Part shown: piece after piece, positions 15,648-24,200 of the stretch
Layout: each line of letters begins with the position of its first letter
Position numbering within the stretch: position 1 is the stretch's first letter
From: Streptomyces sp. NRRL S-37
GTDB taxonomy: Bacteria > Actinomycetota > Actinomycetes > Streptomycetales > Streptomycetaceae
Direction of reading: 5' to 3'
Length of the DNA: 64,000 bases
Assembly: GCF_000721605.1 (NCBI RefSeq)
Contig: NZ_JOIZ01000021.1
Span: 124,001-188,000 of the forward strand
Notes under the pieces: generated by a model
The model's input: the letters and a program-made list of their open reading frames with translations, nothing else
Told to the model about the DNA's origin: nothing
Databases searched by the model: none
Made by a program: the position numbers and the translations under genes

Positions 15648-16831
15648 AGGCTCACAGCGAGGACGCCGCGCCTTTCACGGCCTTCATCCTCAAGGTCGCC
15701 AACCGCTGCAACATCGACTGCGACTACTGCTACGTCTTCAACTCCGCCGACCAGGCATGGCGGCACCTGCCCGCCCGGATGAGCACGGCCGTGGCCCGGT
15801 CCGCCGCCCACCGGATCGGCGAACACGCCGCAGCGCACGGCCTGTCCGCCGTGCACGTGGTCCTGCACGGCGGCGAACCCTTACTGGCCGGCCCCCGCCA
15901 TACGGCCGCCCTGCTCGCCGCCGTACGGGAGGGCATCCCCACCGCCACGACGGTTCACTTCGAGCTCCAGACCAACGGGACACTGATCACGGAGGAGTGG
16001 CTCGATCTCTTCGAGGAGTACGGGGTCGTCGTGGGCGTCAGCCTGGACGGGCCGCAGGCCGCCAACGACCGCCACCGGCTGACGCGTTCACAGCGTTCGA
16101 GCGCCTCGTCCGCCGTACGCGGCATTGAGCTGCTGCGCTCCCGCCCGCACCTGTTCGCGGGCCTGCTGGCCGTCGTCGACCTGGCCAACGAACCGGGCGA
16201 GGTCCATGACCACCTGGCCTCCTTCGAACCTCCGGTGATCGACTTCAACCTGCCGCACGCCACCCACGACGAACCGCCGCACCGCAACGATCCGGGCCTG
16301 CCCGAGTACGGGATCTGGATGAGCCGCGTGTACGACGCCTGGCTGGCCGGTGACGGGAACCGGCACAGCGTCCGGATGCTGGAGGACATCGTGGCCCTGA
16401 GCTCCGGGGTGCGGAGCTCGGTGGAGACCCTCGGACTGGCCCCGTCGGCGAGCATCGTCATCGAGTCCGACGGAACCATCGAGGACGTCGACACCCTGAG
16501 GTCCGTCGAGGAAGGCGCCTCCCGGCTCGACGCCGACGTGCACCGGCACTCCTTCGACGCGGTACGCCGGCACCCGAAGCTCGCACACCGCAGGACCGGA
16601 ACGGCCACGCTCGCCGAGAAGTGCCGGGCGTGCCCACTGCTGGAGGTGTGCGGCGGCGGCTACCTCCCGCACCGCTTCAGCACGGCCCGCGGCTACCGCA
16701 ACCCGTCGGTCTACTGCGCGGACCTCGAGTACCTCATCCGCCATGTCCAGGGCTCCCTGCGGCACCATGGCTGGCACCTGAGCCCGGACCGTGCCACCGT
16801 GCCGGAACCATCCGTGGATGCGGGCGAATGA
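15644..16831 (+). CDS. radical SAM/SPASM peptide maturase, FxsB-like
   Basis: The 395-residue enzyme has the radical SAM cluster motif CNIDCDYC (Cys22, 26, 29) in the context KVANRCNIDCDYCYVFNSADQAWRHLPARMS, very like FxsB-family maturases, then GGEPLL (SAM binding) and a C-terminal SPASM half, CRACPLLEVCGGGY...VYC, for auxiliary Fe-S clusters. Family members cross-link ribosomal peptides, for example into three-residue cyclophanes. The TTG at 15644 overlaps the peptide stop; a GTG at 15620 is the alternative. Codon 80 (15881-15883), within GGEPLL, is TTA. A GNAT gene follows 25 nt later. The fold assignment is firm; the reaction is inferred. Confidence 0.87.
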   Translation: MKAHSEDAAPFTAFILKVANRCNIDCDYCYVFNSADQAWRHLPARMSTAVARSAAHRIGEHAAAHGLSAVHVVLHGGEPLLAGPRHTAALLAAVREGIPTATTVHFELQTNGTLITEEWLDLFEEYGVVVGVSLDGPQAANDRHRLTRSQRSSASSAVRGIELLRSRPHLFAGLLAVVDLANEPGEVHDHLASFEPPVIDFNLPHATHDEPPHRNDPGLPEYGIWMSRVYDAWLAGDGNRHSVRMLEDIVALSSGVRSSVETLGLAPSASIVIESDGTIEDVDTLRSVEEGASRLDADVHRHSFDAVRRHPKLAHRRTGTATLAEKCRACPLLEVCGGGYLPHRFSTARGYRNPSVYCADLEYLIRHVQGSLRHHGWHLSPDRATVPEPSVDAGE

Positions 16832-16856
16832 AGAGACCGAGGAACAGGAGCTGTCG

Positions 16857-17330
16857 ATGACCGTGACGATCCGCCCCGCCGACAAGCGGGACGTCGAGGC
16901 CTTGGCCGAACTGATCGAGGAGATCGAGCGGTTCTACGGATCCACCGACATCCAGCCGCTGGAGGAACGCCGGACACAGGTGGAGGAGGCGCTGTTCGGC
17001 TCGCCACCCCTCGCGTCCGCACTGGTGGTGGAGGACGCGGCCGGTGAACTGGCCGGCCTCGCCGCCTACTCCTTCCTCTGGCCGGCCGCGGGCTCCTCCC
17101 ACTCACTGTTCCTGAAGGAGCTCTACGTCCGTGACACGCTCCGCCGCCAGGGCGTCGGCTCCCGCCTCATGAACGAACTCCGCGCCCTGGCGGCGGCCCG
17201 GCCCGGGTGCAGCCGGGTCGAGTGGATGACGGACCGGGACAATCCCCACGCCCGCGCCTTCTACCGGACGCTGGGCTTCACCGAGTTCGACGGGAAGATC
17301 GTGTACCGGGTGGACGCCGGGGCGGTGTGA
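16857..17330 (+). CDS. GNAT family N-acetyltransferase in the radical SAM locus
   Basis: The 157-residue enzyme has the GNAT fold: MTVTIRPADKRDVEALAELI at the start, the acetyl-CoA motif A LYVRDTLRRQGVGSRLMNEL (R/Q-x-x-G-x-G/S) near residues 88-108, and the C-terminal WMTDRDNPHARAFYRTLGFTEFD. It should acetylate an amine using acetyl-CoA; substrates in related proteins include small molecules and peptides. AGGAG at 16846-16850 lies 6 nt before the ATG, and the gap to the maturase gene is 25 nt, so it is probably the last gene of the operon. Tailoring of the peptide or self-protection are possible roles. Confidence 0.88.
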   Translation: MTVTIRPADKRDVEALAELIEEIERFYGSTDIQPLEERRTQVEEALFGSPPLASALVVEDAAGELAGLAAYSFLWPAAGSSHSLFLKELYVRDTLRRQGVGSRLMNELRALAAARPGCSRVEWMTDRDNPHARAFYRTLGFTEFDGKIVYRVDAGAV

Positions 17331-17404
17331 CGCGACCGTTCCTGCTCTTCGCGGGCTCCGTCAGCCGGCGCCGCCTCTCCTACACCCCTCGCTCACCGGG
17401 CAGC

Positions 17405-17473
17405 CCGCATGGTGACGGCCGCCATCACACCGCTCACGCGCGTGGATCCTCCTGCTTCAGCCGTGCCGCCAGG
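17405..17473 (-). pseudogene. 3' tail relic of a DUF6247-type gene plus its downstream flank
   Basis: The minus strand reads LAARLKQEDPRA and a stop, matching the end of the gene at 19122-19373 (LAAQLKQKNPRA and stop). DNA similarity continues past the stop over GGTGACGGCCGCCATCACACC, so about 65 nt are shared between 17409-17473 and 19098-19161. Nothing upstream of this tail is retained. Confidence 0.75.
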
Positions 17474-17484
17474 TTGGCGGCGCC

Positions 17485-17575
17485 GACGCGTGGGCCTCCG
17501 CACGGTGGCCCGACGTGCCGTTTCCCTGGGTTCCGGAGGACGCGGAGCGCATGGCGGAGCAGACGCCCGGGCGCC
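17485..17575 (+). pseudogene. 3' tail relic of the gene at 11711-12211
   Basis: Positions 17485-17561 match 12134-12210 with about five mismatches in 77 and read DAWASARWPDVPFPWVPEDAERMAE, against DAWVSARWPDVPFPWVPEDAERMVE in the intact gene. The stop codon has become CAG and similarity fades by 17575. It lies only 11 nt from the DUF6247 relic. Confidence 0.8.
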
Positions 17576-17638
17576 GCCGGCGATCAGTGCGGCCGAGGGC
17601 CGCCCTTGCGGACAGGAGCGGACCGGGCCGAGGACGGC

Positions 17639-18016
17639 TCAGGACGCGGAGGGCCCGATCTCTCCCGCGAAGACGATGACCTGGTCGATGAGGCTCCGCC
17701 TCAGATGGACGACGTCCGTTCCCGCCAGGCGGGGGCCACCGTCCGGAGTGGTGAAGACCCACTGGTACCGGGCCCACTCGTCCGGCATGTCCACCGCCGA
17801 GCAGCGCACCATCGTGCCGGTTCCCGCCGGGTGCCGCCGGATGTCCAGCACGAACCGCTCGACCGCCTCGATCCCCTCACTGCGTCCCAACGGCCCCCAG
17901 AAGACGACGTCCGAGGTCAGCGCCTGGGAGAGCAGCCCCGTCACATAGCTGTCGTCCGAGGCGTTGAACGCGGAGAGGAACGTGTCGATCGCGGCCTGCG
18001 CGGTCTCTTCATGCAT
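17639..18016 (-). CDS. SnoaL-like NTF2-fold protein
   Basis: The 125-residue protein is a single SnoaL/NTF2-like domain: TAQAAIDTFLSAFNASDDSYVTGLLSQALTSDVVFWGPLGRSEGIEAVERFVLDIRRHP, VRCSAVDMPDEWARYQWVFTTPDGGP and the closing RLAGTDVVHLRRSLIDQVIVFAG. It could be a cyclase, isomerase or ligand-binding protein; no pathway context is seen. A fragment of its 3' end occurs at 12227-12258. It is divergent from the phosphotransferase gene; TATGAC just before the start could be a -10 box. Confidence 0.8.
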   Translation of the reverse strand: MHEETAQAAIDTFLSAFNASDDSYVTGLLSQALTSDVVFWGPLGRSEGIEAVERFVLDIRRHPAGTGTMVRCSAVDMPDEWARYQWVFTTPDGGPRLAGTDVVHLRRSLIDQVIVFAGEIGPSAS

Positions 18017-18229
18017 GTGCCAGTCATACCAGTCCGTCCGCGGCGAAGTCCGTCCTACGGCCCCTTTTCCGGAAACGCGGGACCCTCCCGGTCACGGCAC
18101 CGCCCTGCCCGTCCACACACCGCATGCGGTGCCCCAGGCGCCCGGTCGGCCCAAAAGGCGTTGCCGGGGCTCGCCGGGCCGGAGGAAGATCTCCCGCGGA
18201 AACGCGAGAGGGCTCACGAGGGGGACCGC

Positions 18230-19063
18230 ATGGAACCGCTGGAACTCCGCCGAGCCGTCGAGGCGGCACGGGCTACGGCGTCGGACCTGGGCCTCGCGGT
18301 CGACGACGTGGTCGTCATCCACAACTCGGACCGCGTCGCACTGCGCCTGCTCCCTTGCGACGCCCTGGCCCGGGTCGCACCCCCGGGACATCTGGCCGAC
18401 TCCGAGTTCGAGGTGGAGGTCGCCCGCCGCCTCACCGGCACCGGCGCTCCGGTGGCCGAACTCGACCCCCGCGTCGCCCCGAGGGTCCACGTACGCGACA
18501 CCTTCGCCATCTCCCTGTGGACCTACTACGAACCCATGGGACCGGAGATCGCGCCGGCCGCCTACGCGGCCGCGTTCCTACGGCACCACGCCGCCCTGCG
18601 CCGCACCCGTCTGGACGCACCGCACTTCACCGACCGGGTCACCGCGGCACTGAGAGCGGTGAACGACCGCGAGCAGTCCCCCGACCTGCCCGACCCCGAC
18701 CGCACACTCCTCAGCGACACCCTCACCGACCTGAGCGCCGCCATCAGCTCCGACACGGTCGCCGACCAGCTGCTGCACGGCGAACCCCACCCGGGCAATC
18801 TCCTGAACACAAGGCGAGGCCCCCTCTTCGTGGACCTCGCCACGTGCTGCCGCGGCCCGATCGAGTTCGACCTGGCCCACGCGCCCGAAGAAGTGGCGAC
18901 CCACTACCCGGGAGCCGACCAGACCCTGGTCCACCGCTGCCGCGCCCTGAACTGGGCGATGTTCTCAGCCTGGCGCTGGCGCGCAGCCGACCAGATGCCC
19001 GACCGATCCCACTGGCGAGTCGAGGGCCTCGACAACGTACGCACCGCCCTTGGCCGTTGCTGA
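18230..19063 (+). CDS. aminoglycoside phosphotransferase/choline kinase family protein
   Basis: The 277-residue kinase-like protein has the APH catalytic loop LLHGEPHPGNLL (HGD/ExHxxN) near residues 184-195 and the metal-binding FVDLATCCRGPIEFDLA about 15 residues later. The N-lobe (VVVIHNSDRVALRLLPCDALARV) is short, as in many actinobacterial members of unknown substrate. The ATG at 18230 has GAGGGGGA upstream. Antibiotic resistance cannot be inferred. The closest relatives in Streptomyces are annotated only as phosphotransferase family proteins. Confidence 0.85.
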   Translation: MEPLELRRAVEAARATASDLGLAVDDVVVIHNSDRVALRLLPCDALARVAPPGHLADSEFEVEVARRLTGTGAPVAELDPRVAPRVHVRDTFAISLWTYYEPMGPEIAPAAYAAAFLRHHAALRRTRLDAPHFTDRVTAALRAVNDREQSPDLPDPDRTLLSDTLTDLSAAISSDTVADQLLHGEPHPGNLLNTRRGPLFVDLATCCRGPIEFDLAHAPEEVATHYPGADQTLVHRCRALNWAMFSAWRWRAADQMPDRSHWRVEGLDNVRTALGRC

Positions 19064-19121
19064 CTGGGCTGACCCGAGCACGTCGTTCACCCCCGCACGG
19101 TGACGGCCGCCATCACACCGC

Positions 19122-19373
19122 TCACGCGCGTGGATTCTTCTGCTTCAGCTGTGCCGCCAGGACGAGGCCCTCCTGTACGGCGATGCCGAAGTCCGGGTCC
19201 TGGCAGAGGCGGATCCGCCCCCGGTAGTCGACGATCATCGCGGCGACTGCATCGAGGTCCACCTCCGAGGAGGCCTCCAACGCACGTTGGAGATCCACTT
19301 CAAAGGTTTCCCGGTCACCGGGGAAGCCGTGCCCGGACTGCAGAGCGGCCCGGATGTCGCCGATGGTCCTCAA
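19122..19373 (-). CDS. DUF6247 family small protein
   Basis: The 83-residue protein reads TIGDIRAALQSGHGFPGDRETFEVDLQRALEASSEVDLDAVAAMIVDYRGRIRLCQDPDF..., the typical DUF6247 pattern, which in Streptomyces often goes with XRE/DUF397 loci or toxin-like modules. Its start overlaps the stop of the DUF397 gene by 4 nt (ATGA), so the two are translationally coupled and belong to one minus-strand operon headed by the XRE gene. Function unknown. Confidence 0.75.
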   Translation of the reverse strand: MRTIGDIRAALQSGHGFPGDRETFEVDLQRALEASSEVDLDAVAAMIVDYRGRIRLCQDPDFGIAVQEGLVLAAQLKQKNPRA

Positions 19374-19567
19374 CGGCTTTTACTTCCCCAGATCGTCTGC
19401 ACGAAGGATGCCCAGGCGTCGTGGCCTACTGCGATCACAGGGCCTTCCACGTTCTTGGAGTCGCGTATGAGCGTGCCGTCGTCGACGAAGGCGCATTCCA
19501 CGCACTCGGTGCCGCTGCCGCCGCTGTAGGAGGACTTGAACCAGGTGGGCTGTGGCAGTGCTGTCAT
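19370..19567 (-). CDS. DUF397 protein
   Basis: The 65-residue protein has the DUF397 signature: PTWFKSSYSGGSGTECVECAFVDDGTLIRDSKNVEGPVIAVGHDAWASFV. Such proteins are encoded in many copies in Streptomyces beside XRE-DUF5753 regulators and take part in developmental regulation, as in the whiJ- and abaA-type loci. The start overlaps the upstream regulator stop as TGATG, indicating coupled translation. Confidence 0.93.
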   Translation of the reverse strand: MTALPQPTWFKSSYSGGSGTECVECAFVDDGTLIRDSKNVEGPVIAVGHDAWASFVQTIWGSKSR

Positions 19568-20412
19568 CAGGACTCCTTGCTGATCCGGTCGATGAGATCG
19601 GTGGAGGACTCAAAGTCGAGTGCCTGTGCGCTGAGGTATTCGAACGCCAACTTATAACGCTCCAGTTCCTCCGGCTTCTCCATGAACAACCCACCGCCGA
19701 GGAGATCCACGTACACAACGTCCAGCTCGGGAGCCTGTCCACGTAGGAAGGCGAAGCTACCGACGGCCGCTGCGTGAGCGCCTCGGTCAAAAGGTAGGAC
19801 CTGCACGTTGATGTGCGGGCGTTCAGCCAAGGCGAGCAGGTGTTGTAGTTGCTTCCGCATGACTTCCGGGCCGCCTACCTGCCGCCGCAGCGCTGCCTCG
19901 TCGATCACGGCCCAGATGCGTGGTGGCTCTTGGCGGTCCAACAACTCCTGGCGCTTCATGCGGATGTCGACCATGTGTTGGACCTCGCGCTCCTCACACC
20001 GCACCTCTGAAGCTCGGTGTACGGCTTCGGCGTACGCGCGGGTTTGGAGCAGGCCGGGGATGTACATGCAGGCGTAGTGGTCCTCGCGTACGACCTCGTC
20101 TTCGAGAGTGAGCATGAGGTTCATGGACTCGGGGATGGGGTCGGCGAGGGACCGCCACCATCCCTGGATCTTGGCGCCCTTGGCTAGTTCGACCAGTGCA
20201 AGGCGTTCCTCGTCTGTCGCTCCGTACTCACGGCACAGGGCGTCGACGGCTGGCCACTTGACCGTGCCCTCCTTGGTCTCGTATCGGCTGAGAGTTGCCT
20301 TCGAGATACCGACTCGGGCTCCCGCCTCCTCCAGCGTTAGCCCTTTCAGTTCACGGAGTCGACGCAGGTCGGCGCCCAGTTGACGCCTCCGGGTGGTGGG
20401 TCCAACTGCCAT
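19567..20412 (-). CDS. XRE-family regulator with DUF5753 domain
   Basis: The 281-residue protein has an N-terminal XRE helix-turn-helix at residues 10-65 (LGADLRRLRELKGLTLEEAGARVGISKATLSRYETKEG) and the DUF5753 ligand/partner domain from about 95 to 265 (WWRSLADPIPESMNLMLTLEDEVVREDHYACMYIPGLLQT...). It heads the operon XRE-DUF397-DUF6247 and is divergent from an anti-sigma-type ATPase gene, the arrangement of whiJ-like developmental loci. The direct and inverted repeats at 20525-20561 are its probable operator. Codon use is noticeably less GC-biased than in the flanking core genes. Confidence 0.92.
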   Translation of the reverse strand: MAVGPTTRRRQLGADLRRLRELKGLTLEEAGARVGISKATLSRYETKEGTVKWPAVDALCREYGATDEERLALVELAKGAKIQGWWRSLADPIPESMNLMLTLEDEVVREDHYACMYIPGLLQTRAYAEAVHRASEVRCEEREVQHMVDIRMKRQELLDRQEPPRIWAVIDEAALRRQVGGPEVMRKQLQHLLALAERPHINVQVLPFDRGAHAAAVGSFAFLRGQAPELDVVYVDLLGGGLFMEKPEELERYKLAFEYLSAQALDFESSTDLIDRISKES

Positions 20413-20524
20413 GTCTCAAGCCCTTCTTATTTGTCGAATGGTCATGTCCGCCCGCTGGCAAGAGCAGTCAGACGGTGTGCGCCGGGGGCGCGTACGGCAA
20501 TAGCGCGCTCCAGTAGGTCGCTAA

Positions 20525-20561
20525 TGAGAGTTCCATTTTGAGAGTTCCAGTGCAACTCTCA
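20525..20561. promoter_or_regulatory. direct plus inverted repeat operator
   Basis: TGAGAGTTCCA occurs at 20525-20535 and 20539-20549, and TGAGAGTT (20539-20546) pairs perfectly with AACTCTCA (20554-20561) across 7 nt. The element lies in the 202-nt divergent region between the XRE regulator and the ATP-binding protein and probably binds the XRE protein. Confidence 0.65.
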
Positions 20562-20614
20562 GTATGGGTCACCTTGCAAGGCGTGACCATCGTGTCCCAG
20601 GCAGGAGTAGAACC

Positions 20615-21283
20615 GTGGACGAATTCGCCAACATCCCCCTAGCGTCTTGGGGGATCCCGTTCCTTGCCGAGCCAAAGGAAGTTTCAGTCCTGCGTGGCCT
20701 TACGCGGGCCCGGTTGAGCGACTGGGGGCTGCAAGAGCTCAGCGACTCGGCTCAACTGTGTGTCAGCGAGCTCGTGTCCAACGTGATCACGCACGTCGGT
20801 TGCGGCACCCCCGTCAACCTCACTGTCTCCCTGAGGGGAGCCCGCCTCCGCATCGAACTACGAGACCCGGACGCTCGTGCACTTCCCACGCTCGTAGAGG
20901 CGAGTGACGACGCGGAAGGCGGACGAGGTATGGCGCTGGTCGATGCTCTGACGGAACGCTGGGGCGTCGAACTGTACGACAACAGCAAGGTGACGTGGTG
21001 TGAGCTTGTCGCCACTCCCACCACTCCCGCCGCACCCGATGGGCATGCTGGTGTGCGCGTCACAAGAGCCGCCAAGGTTCTCAGCTCCTACGGTGACGGT
21101 GAGCTGTTCAGCACTTCCCGGCGTAGTCGACTGGGCGCGATGGCGGCAGAAGTAGCCGCCATCGACGTCATCGCCGACCTGCTGCACTGGCTCCAGACGT
21201 ACGGCCATGACACGGACGAGATCCTGGACCGCGCACAGGCGCACTTCGAGGCCGAGCGGGAGGCGACCCGCGCCTCCCGCTGA
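20615..21283 (+). CDS. ATP-binding protein, anti-sigma factor (SpoIIAB/RsbW)-like
   Basis: The 222-residue protein has a HATPase_c_2 domain: CVSELVSNVITHVG (N box) at about residues 47-60, LRIELRDPDARALP (G1-like), and GGRGMALVDALTERWGV (G2). Such proteins bind ATP and act as anti-sigma or partner-switching kinases. The C-terminal 75 residues are a helical extension. It is paired with the divergent XRE-DUF397 operon, as in whiJ-like loci. The GTG at 20615 is chosen because AGGAG lies 7 nt before it; an in-frame ATG at 20564 overlaps the operator. Confidence 0.85.
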   Translation: MDEFANIPLASWGIPFLAEPKEVSVLRGLTRARLSDWGLQELSDSAQLCVSELVSNVITHVGCGTPVNLTVSLRGARLRIELRDPDARALPTLVEASDDAEGGRGMALVDALTERWGVELYDNSKVTWCELVATPTTPAAPDGHAGVRVTRAAKVLSSYGDGELFSTSRRSRLGAMAAEVAAIDVIADLLHWLQTYGHDTDEILDRAQAHFEAEREATRASR

Positions 21284-21286
21284 CGG

Positions 21287-24200
21287 TCAGCCCGCCGCTA
21301 CCGCCTTGGCGTACGACAGCACATCCGCCGGGATCTCATGCTTCAACTTCCAGGTGATGGCCATCGGCTTGCTGCCCTCGTGACTCTGGTACTCGGCAGG
21401 TCCCAGAAGCATCCATGGCTGAGCACCGTTTATGTCGGTGGTCTTGTAGCGGCGGACGAAGAGCAGTACCTGGCTGCCCTGGGTGGCGTGATGTTGGTAT
21501 CTCAGCCCGGTCGGGGATGTTTCGGAGGTCTGGTTCTGGGACTCCCAATGGAACTGCGTCTCGCTCAGCGCGAAGTCGTGGTAGCGGGTCTGAGGAGAAA
21601 AGTCCTTCTCGTCCTTCTCCAGGGTGATGAAGAGCGCGTCCGTCGCAATCGACTCGCACCACCTCACGCCCTCACGGAAGTCGCCGGGCATGAACCCTCC
21701 GATGTCTGCCTGTCTGAGCGCAGGGAGGATCTCTTCTCGGCTGTAGGAGGCGTGCACGGTCAGCGGGATACCCCGGTCGCCGGTCACGCCGAGGAGGGGG
21801 ATGGGTGCGTGTTCAGTGTGGGCCAGGTTGTACGCCAGGACTTGGCGCAGCTCGCTACGGAAGGCCTGCTGCTTTCGGAGCATGGCAAACCCTGCGTCGT
21901 AGCTTGCGAAGCCTTTCCTGGTGACACCGCCCAGCGGCCATAGCTGGAAGAACAGCATGCGGGCGTATGCCTTCCCCTGCTCATCGAGGTCGCTGTAGGA
22001 GACGGCATCGTCTTCGAGCATGCTGGTGTATCTCTTCACCCGCAGAGGGTCGTCGACATGCAGAAACGCCGGCATGCGCCTGAGGAGGGCGTCCTCTCCT
22101 CCAGGTGCCTCAAGGTCCATCAGGCCGGAGCGGCGGAGCAGCCCGGTCCAGGAGTTTCCGGTCCCTCGGTATACCTCCTTGATGTCTCGGCCGCTTTCCT
22201 CCAGGTAGCGGCCGAGGAGGAGCTCGCCGTAGTCGGCGACTTCACGGGCCAGCGTGGTCACGTTGACGCTGAGTTGGTCCTTGATGTTGGCGATGATGGT
22301 GTGCTTCGCCTTCTCCTCCAGCACGATCTCGCAGCCTGAGGGGAGCTTCGGGAAGTCATGCTCGATGTGGTCCAGCAGTCGCTTGCGCGTCAGGTTCGTG
22401 AGGGCCCGGAACTGGTTCTCGAAGCGGAACTCCTTACGGTGCTGGCCGATGAAGTCCAGCACGGTCAACACGGCCTTGTTCTCGGAGCGCCGTAGTCCAC
22501 GGCCGAGTTGCTGAAGGAACACAGTCGCGCTCGAGGTCGGACGGAGGAGGAGCAGGGTGTCCACGTCCGGGACGTCGACGCCTTCGTTGAAGAGGTCGAC
22601 CGAGAAGACCACCTGGAGCGTCCCAGACCTCAAGTCCGCGAGCGCTTGCCGGCGCTGATCGGCCGGCGTCTCCCCGGACACCGCGACGGCGTTGAAGCCA
22701 GCCGAGCGGAAGGACTCCGCCATGAAGTGCGCATGAGCGACGGAGACGCAGAACCCCAAGGCACGCATGCGGTGTGGGTCTGCCACCTTCTCCTTGACGG
22801 CTTTGATGACGAGGCCAGCGCGGACCTTGTTGCCCGTCAGGACGTTGCTGAGCGAGCTCACGTCGTACGATCCGCGCTTCCACTCCACATCGCTCAAGTC
22901 AGTGGTGTCACTGATGCCGAAGTAGTGGAAGGGGCACAAGAGCTTGTTATCCAGGGCTTCCCACAGCCGCATCTCTGCGGCGATACGGCCATCGAAGAAC
23001 TCGTCCTGAATGTTCTTGCCGTCCATGCGCTCTGGCGTGGCAGTCAGGCCCAGCAGCTCCATCGGCCGGAAGTGATCGATGATCTTCCGGTAAGTCGGTG
23101 AGGTTCCGTGGTGGAACTCGTCGATCACGATGACGTCGAAGTGATCGGGGGCGAGACGATCAAGTGTCCGTGCGTTGAGCGATTGAACGCTCGCGAAGAC
23201 GTGTGTCCAGCGCTCCGGGATCTCACCGCTGTGCAGGGACTCTCCGAAGTTCGCATCGAACAGAATTTCCTGATAGGTCCGCAATGACTGCTGCAGGATC
23301 TCCTTGCGGTGAGCTACGAACAGCAGGCGCAAATCGCGCTTGTGTCTCTCGCGGAGCCGCTTGTAATCAAGTGCAGCCATGATGGTCTTGCCCGTGCCGG
23401 TTGCCGCTACCAAGAGGTTCCGGTGTCGGTCGTGTACCTCACGCTCGACATGGAGGCGCTCGAGCATGTCCCGCTGGTAGGGATACGGCCGTACCTCAAG
23501 GCCGGACAGTGTGATGGGGCGGTCTACTGATGGCGCACCGCCAGCCACTGCCAGCGCTTCTTGCAGACGCTCGCCATCAGTGTGAGGGTCGTATGCCTCG
23601 AAGGACGGGTCGTTCCAGTACGACTCGAACGTTGCTTCAAACTTCCGCATCACATCGGGCGTGGCTACGGAGGACAAGCGAACGTTCCACTCCAGACCAT
23701 CGAGGAGAGCGGCCTTCGACAGATTTGAGCTACCGACGTACGCGGTGTCGTAGCCGCTGTCCCGTCGGAACAGCCAAGCCTTGGCGTGGAGCCGTGTTGA
23801 GCGGGTCTCGTAGTTGACCTTGACCTCGGCTTCGAATTCTTCGACCAAGCGGTCCAGCGCTCGCCGCTCAGTGGCGCCGATGTACGTCGTGGTCAAGACC
23901 CTTATCGGTACACCTCGCTCATGAGCTGCCCGCAAGGACCGCTCGATGACCCGCAGTCCGTGCCACTTGACGAAGGCGCATAGGAGATCTACGCGGTCGG
24001 CCGTAGCGAGCTCTGCGCGCAGTTCGAATCCGAGGCTGGGGTCCTCGGGTGAGTTGGTCAGGAGCGCGGTATCTGAGAGCGGGATGCCGGGGCGTACGGC
24101 GAAGACTCCTGGCGCCTCCTGCCGCGTGATCGCTAGGAGCTGCTGAGGGCCATCTGCGACGAGGTCCACCCATTCTTGGGCGCCCTTCAGCGTGCCGATG

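Larger units (their letters stand above)
17331..17638. other. gene-free mosaic of gene relics
   Basis: This 308-nt spacer contains two gene fragments placed end to end, listed separately at 17405-17473 and 17485-17575. Between 17576 and 17638 nothing recognisable is seen. Confidence 0.6.
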
